Position numbers and translations under genes: made by a program. Positions 5,980 through 7,704 of a DNA stretch of 7,704 nucleotides are shown here, in pieces. Source of the stretch: an uncultured Methanobrevibacter sp. (lineage in GTDB: Archaea > Methanobacteriota > Methanobacteria > Methanobacteriales > Methanobacteriaceae); NCBI RefSeq assembly GCF_937906425.1, contig NZ_CALCYR010000022.1, forward strand, positions 1 to 7,704, in the 5' to 3' direction. A model generated the notes under the pieces. The model was given only the letters and a program-made list of their open reading frames with translations, was not told where the DNA came from and searched no databases. Numbering within the stretch: position 1 is the first letter of the stretch; each line of letters starts with the position of its first letter.

Positions 5980-6001
5980 TTTGTCGATTTTAAGGGAATA
6001 A

Positions 6002-6009
6002 TTTATATA
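6002..6009 (+). promoter_or_regulatory. TATA box of the Mur ligase gene
   Basis: TTTATATA, with predicted transcription start near 6032 and a leader of about 30 nt containing the Shine-Dalgarno. This is the best promoter match before the gene and shares 13 bases with the tRNA promoter. Confidence 0.6.
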
Positions 6010-6048
6010 TTATGATGGGCTATGTAATATTTAACATATAATATTTTT

Positions 6049-6057
6049 GAGGGGGAT
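6049..6057 (+). promoter_or_regulatory. Shine-Dalgarno (GAGGGGGAT) of the Mur ligase gene
   Basis: This is a strong G-rich site, but it lies 22 bases before the TTG at 6078 (counted from the last G at 6055). That is too far for ordinary initiation. The spacing seen in the adhesin-like gene (seven bases after the last G) points to ATT at 6063 instead. An in-frame stop (TGA, 6048-6050) rules out any earlier start. Confidence 0.65.
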
Positions 6058-6077
6058 TTTTTATTATTAAATCAAGA

Positions 6078-7412
6078 TTGGCTGTTTCCATGGGAAAATT
6101 GTCCTTTTTAATTGCTAGGCGTTTAGGTAAAAAGGGCACTGCACTTCCAGGTAAGGTGGCCTTAACATTTGATCCGGAATTATTGGCAAGACTTGGAAAA
6201 AAATGTGACAGGATTGTATTCATCACAGGAACCAATGGCAAGACAACCACCAGCAATCTTTTAACTCATGTTTTAAAGGGTGCTTATGATGACGTATTAT
6301 CCAATCCAAATGGTTCAAACATGATTCAAGGAGTTTTAAGTCCATTCATTACAGATTCAAAAGACCACTATGATCTAGGTGTTTTTGAAGTTGATGAAGG
6401 TTCAGTTCCTATTGTTTCCCAATTCATCAAGCCGGATTACTTTATCATCACTAATTTCTTTAGGGATCAGTTGGACAGATATGGTGAGGTTGAAAAGGCA
6501 ATAAAGATGGTTCATGATTCCATTTCTCCTGAAACGGTCTTGATTATTAATTCAGACGAACCTTCCCTGCTTCGTTTTGATGATTTGCCAAATAAAAAAA
6601 TATATTATGGATTTGCCATGACCAAATTTGCAAGAGATGAGATAAATGTGGCAGAATCCATTTTCTGTCCCAATTGCGGTGGAAGATTAAGCTATGAATA
6701 TATCCATTATGGGAATGTAGGCAAGTTTTTCTGCAAATCTTGTGGCATTAAAAATCATGAGGCTGATTATCTTTTGGACTCTTTGGATTTGAATGATGCC
6801 CTTTATGATTTTAAGGTTATTTCCAATCCATCTGACCATGATTATGTCTCAAACCTTTTGGGTTTGTATAACTTATACAACACCTTAGGGGTTATAAGCC
6901 TTGCAAGTGAAATGGGTTTAAGTCATGATCTTATTTATGAAAGATTAAATGATTTTGAATACCGATTGGGCAGAATGGAAATATTTCATTTTAGAAAAAA
7001 GGACATTGTTTTGGTTCTTTCCAAAAATCCTGTAGGATTGTCTGAAGTATTCAGCACCATAAGCTATGATGAGCATGAAAAGTCAGTGATGTTTATTTTA
7101 AATGACTATGCCCCTGATGGAAAGGATGTTTCATGGATTTGGGATGCTCATTTTGAGGAGATAGCAAATATTCCAAATCTTAAAAGCTTTTATTGTGTAG
7201 GGACCCGTGCAGAGGATTTGGCCTTAAGGTTAAAGTATGGAGGGATTGATGAAAGCATTTTAAGAATCTATCCTGCAAAGGACCAGACTGACATTAAGGA
7301 TGCACTTAATTCCATTTTGGAGGAAGATTTTAAATCCTATGTGATTGGAACATTTACTGCAATGCCTGAAGCACGTAAGATTCTTTTAAAAAGAGAATCC
7401 CAAGGATTTTAA
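6078..7412 (+). CDS. murT: MurT-like Mur ligase family protein (DUF1727 C-terminus)
   Basis: A 444-residue ATP-dependent amide ligase-type protein from the TTG start (449 if ATT 6063 is used). The central-domain P-loop is I-T-G-T-N-G-K-T-T-T (49-58), with E-V-D-E (104-107) and T-N-F-F-R-D-Q-L-D-R (125-134). A four-cysteine zinc ribbon, C197-P-N-C200 and C219-K-S-C222, is a hallmark of MurT. The C-terminal domain has K-N-P-V-G (316-320) and D-Y-A-P-D-G-K-D-V-S-W-I-W-D (343-356); in staphylococcal MurT an Asp in this region completes the catalytic triad of its partner GatD. In bacteria MurT-GatD amidates the glutamate of lipid II. In pseudomurein archaea the homologue presumably modifies a wall-peptide or related precursor, but this is inferred. 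No GatD-like gene is in the window. The last codons (E-S-Q-G-F-stop) fall within the repeated sequence that continues downstream. TTG is the first standard initiator, and the true start may be 15 bases earlier. Confidence 0.9.
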   Translation: MAVSMGKLSFLIARRLGKKGTALPGKVALTFDPELLARLGKKCDRIVFITGTNGKTTTSNLLTHVLKGAYDDVLSNPNGSNMIQGVLSPFITDSKDHYDLGVFEVDEGSVPIVSQFIKPDYFIITNFFRDQLDRYGEVEKAIKMVHDSISPETVLIINSDEPSLLRFDDLPNKKIYYGFAMTKFARDEINVAESIFCPNCGGRLSYEYIHYGNVGKFFCKSCGIKNHEADYLLDSLDLNDALYDFKVISNPSDHDYVSNLLGLYNLYNTLGVISLASEMGLSHDLIYERLNDFEYRLGRMEIFHFRKKDIVLVLSKNPVGLSEVFSTISYDEHEKSVMFILNDYAPDGKDVSWIWDAHFEEIANIPNLKSFYCVGTRAEDLALRLKYGGIDESILRIYPAKDQTDIKDALNSILEEDFKSYVIGTFTAMPEARKILLKRESQGF

Positions 7413-7704
7413 TTAGAAGTTTAATTGTTTAATAAGGGAATCTCAGGTTTTTAATTAGAAGTTTAATCGTTTAATAAGGGAATCCCAAGGATTTTAATTA
7501 GAAGTTTAATTGTTTAATAAGGGAATCTCAGGTTTTTAATTAGAAGTTTAATCGTTTAATAAGGGAATCCCAAGGATTTTAATTAGAAGTTTAATTGTTT
7601 AATAAGGGAATCTCAGGTTTTTAATTAGAAGTTTAATCGTTTAATAAGGGAATCCCAAGGATTTTAATTAGAAGTTTAATTGTTTAATAAGGGAATCTCA
7701 GGTT
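7385..7704. repeat. perfect 85-bp-period tandem array (alternating 42- and 43-bp units) at the Mur ligase 3' end, cut by the window edge
   Basis: Units alternate between A (42 bp: 7411-7452, 7496-7537, 7581-7622, partial 7666-7704) and B (43 bp: 7453-7495, 7538-7580, 7623-7665). Every A copy is identical to the others, and so is every B copy. A and B share AATTAGAAGTTTAAT, then differ in T/C before GTTTAATAAGGGAATC and in their tails (TCAGGTTTTT against CCAAGGATTTT). The last 26 bases before the array (7385-7410, coding) match the end of unit B at 24 positions, so the gene tail is a partial unit zero. There are stops in all + strand frames, so the array is non-coding. It has no unique spacers. 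Confidence 0.95.

Larger units (their letters stand above)
5513..6001. other. T-rich intergenic region between tRNA-Gln and the Mur ligase
   Basis: No credible gene. It holds a 73-bp tandem repeat (5598-5793) and a large hairpin (5900-5979). The + strand is dominated by T-runs of five to nine bases broken by short A-runs; G and C are scarce. Confidence 0.7.

Noticed and set aside
7411..7704. CRISPR array
   Set aside because: Units are directly adjacent with no unique spacers; A and B alternate identically, so this is a tandem satellite-type repeat.

Overview
The window is very AT-rich, with long T-dominated non-coding stretches. It carries three complete protein genes and one tRNA. It looks like a methanogenic archaeon of the order Methanobacteriales, most likely Methanobrevibacter or a close relative. 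The grounds are a large signal-peptide-bearing beta-helix 'adhesin-like' surface protein with an N-glycosylation-rich Asn/Thr/Pro stalk, a MurT-type Mur ligase (these archaea make pseudomurein), archaeal TATA boxes of the TTTATATA type, and an archaeal-type tRNA-Gln without an encoded CCA. The assignment rests on recalled family knowledge, not on a database search.

Layout: 1-305 is an AT-rich leader with two inverted repeats, followed by the adhesin-like gene (306-3152, + strand, TTG start with a good Shine-Dalgarno). A T-rich convergent gap (3153-3442) holds two hairpins. Next is an AAA+ ATPase of the DUF4143-like family on the - strand (3443-4909). Its upstream region (4933-5116) has a TATA box placed for a leaderless transcript and four copies of a 16-bp palindrome. 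A tRNA-Gln gene (5434-5505) follows, with its own TATA box and a different 16-bp palindrome across its predicted start site. The gap 5513-6001 contains a 73-bp tandem repeat and an 80-nt hairpin. A MurT-like Mur ligase (6078-7412, possibly starting at ATT 6063) ends directly in a perfect 85-bp-period tandem array that runs off the window at 7704.

The genes do not form one operon. The adhesin-like protein and the Mur ligase both belong to the cell envelope (surface display and cell-wall peptide modification). The ATPase looks like a separately controlled accessory gene. The strongest candidates for something undescribed are the four-operator array upstream of the ATPase and the higher-order tandem array that seems to have grown from the 3' end of the Mur ligase gene.
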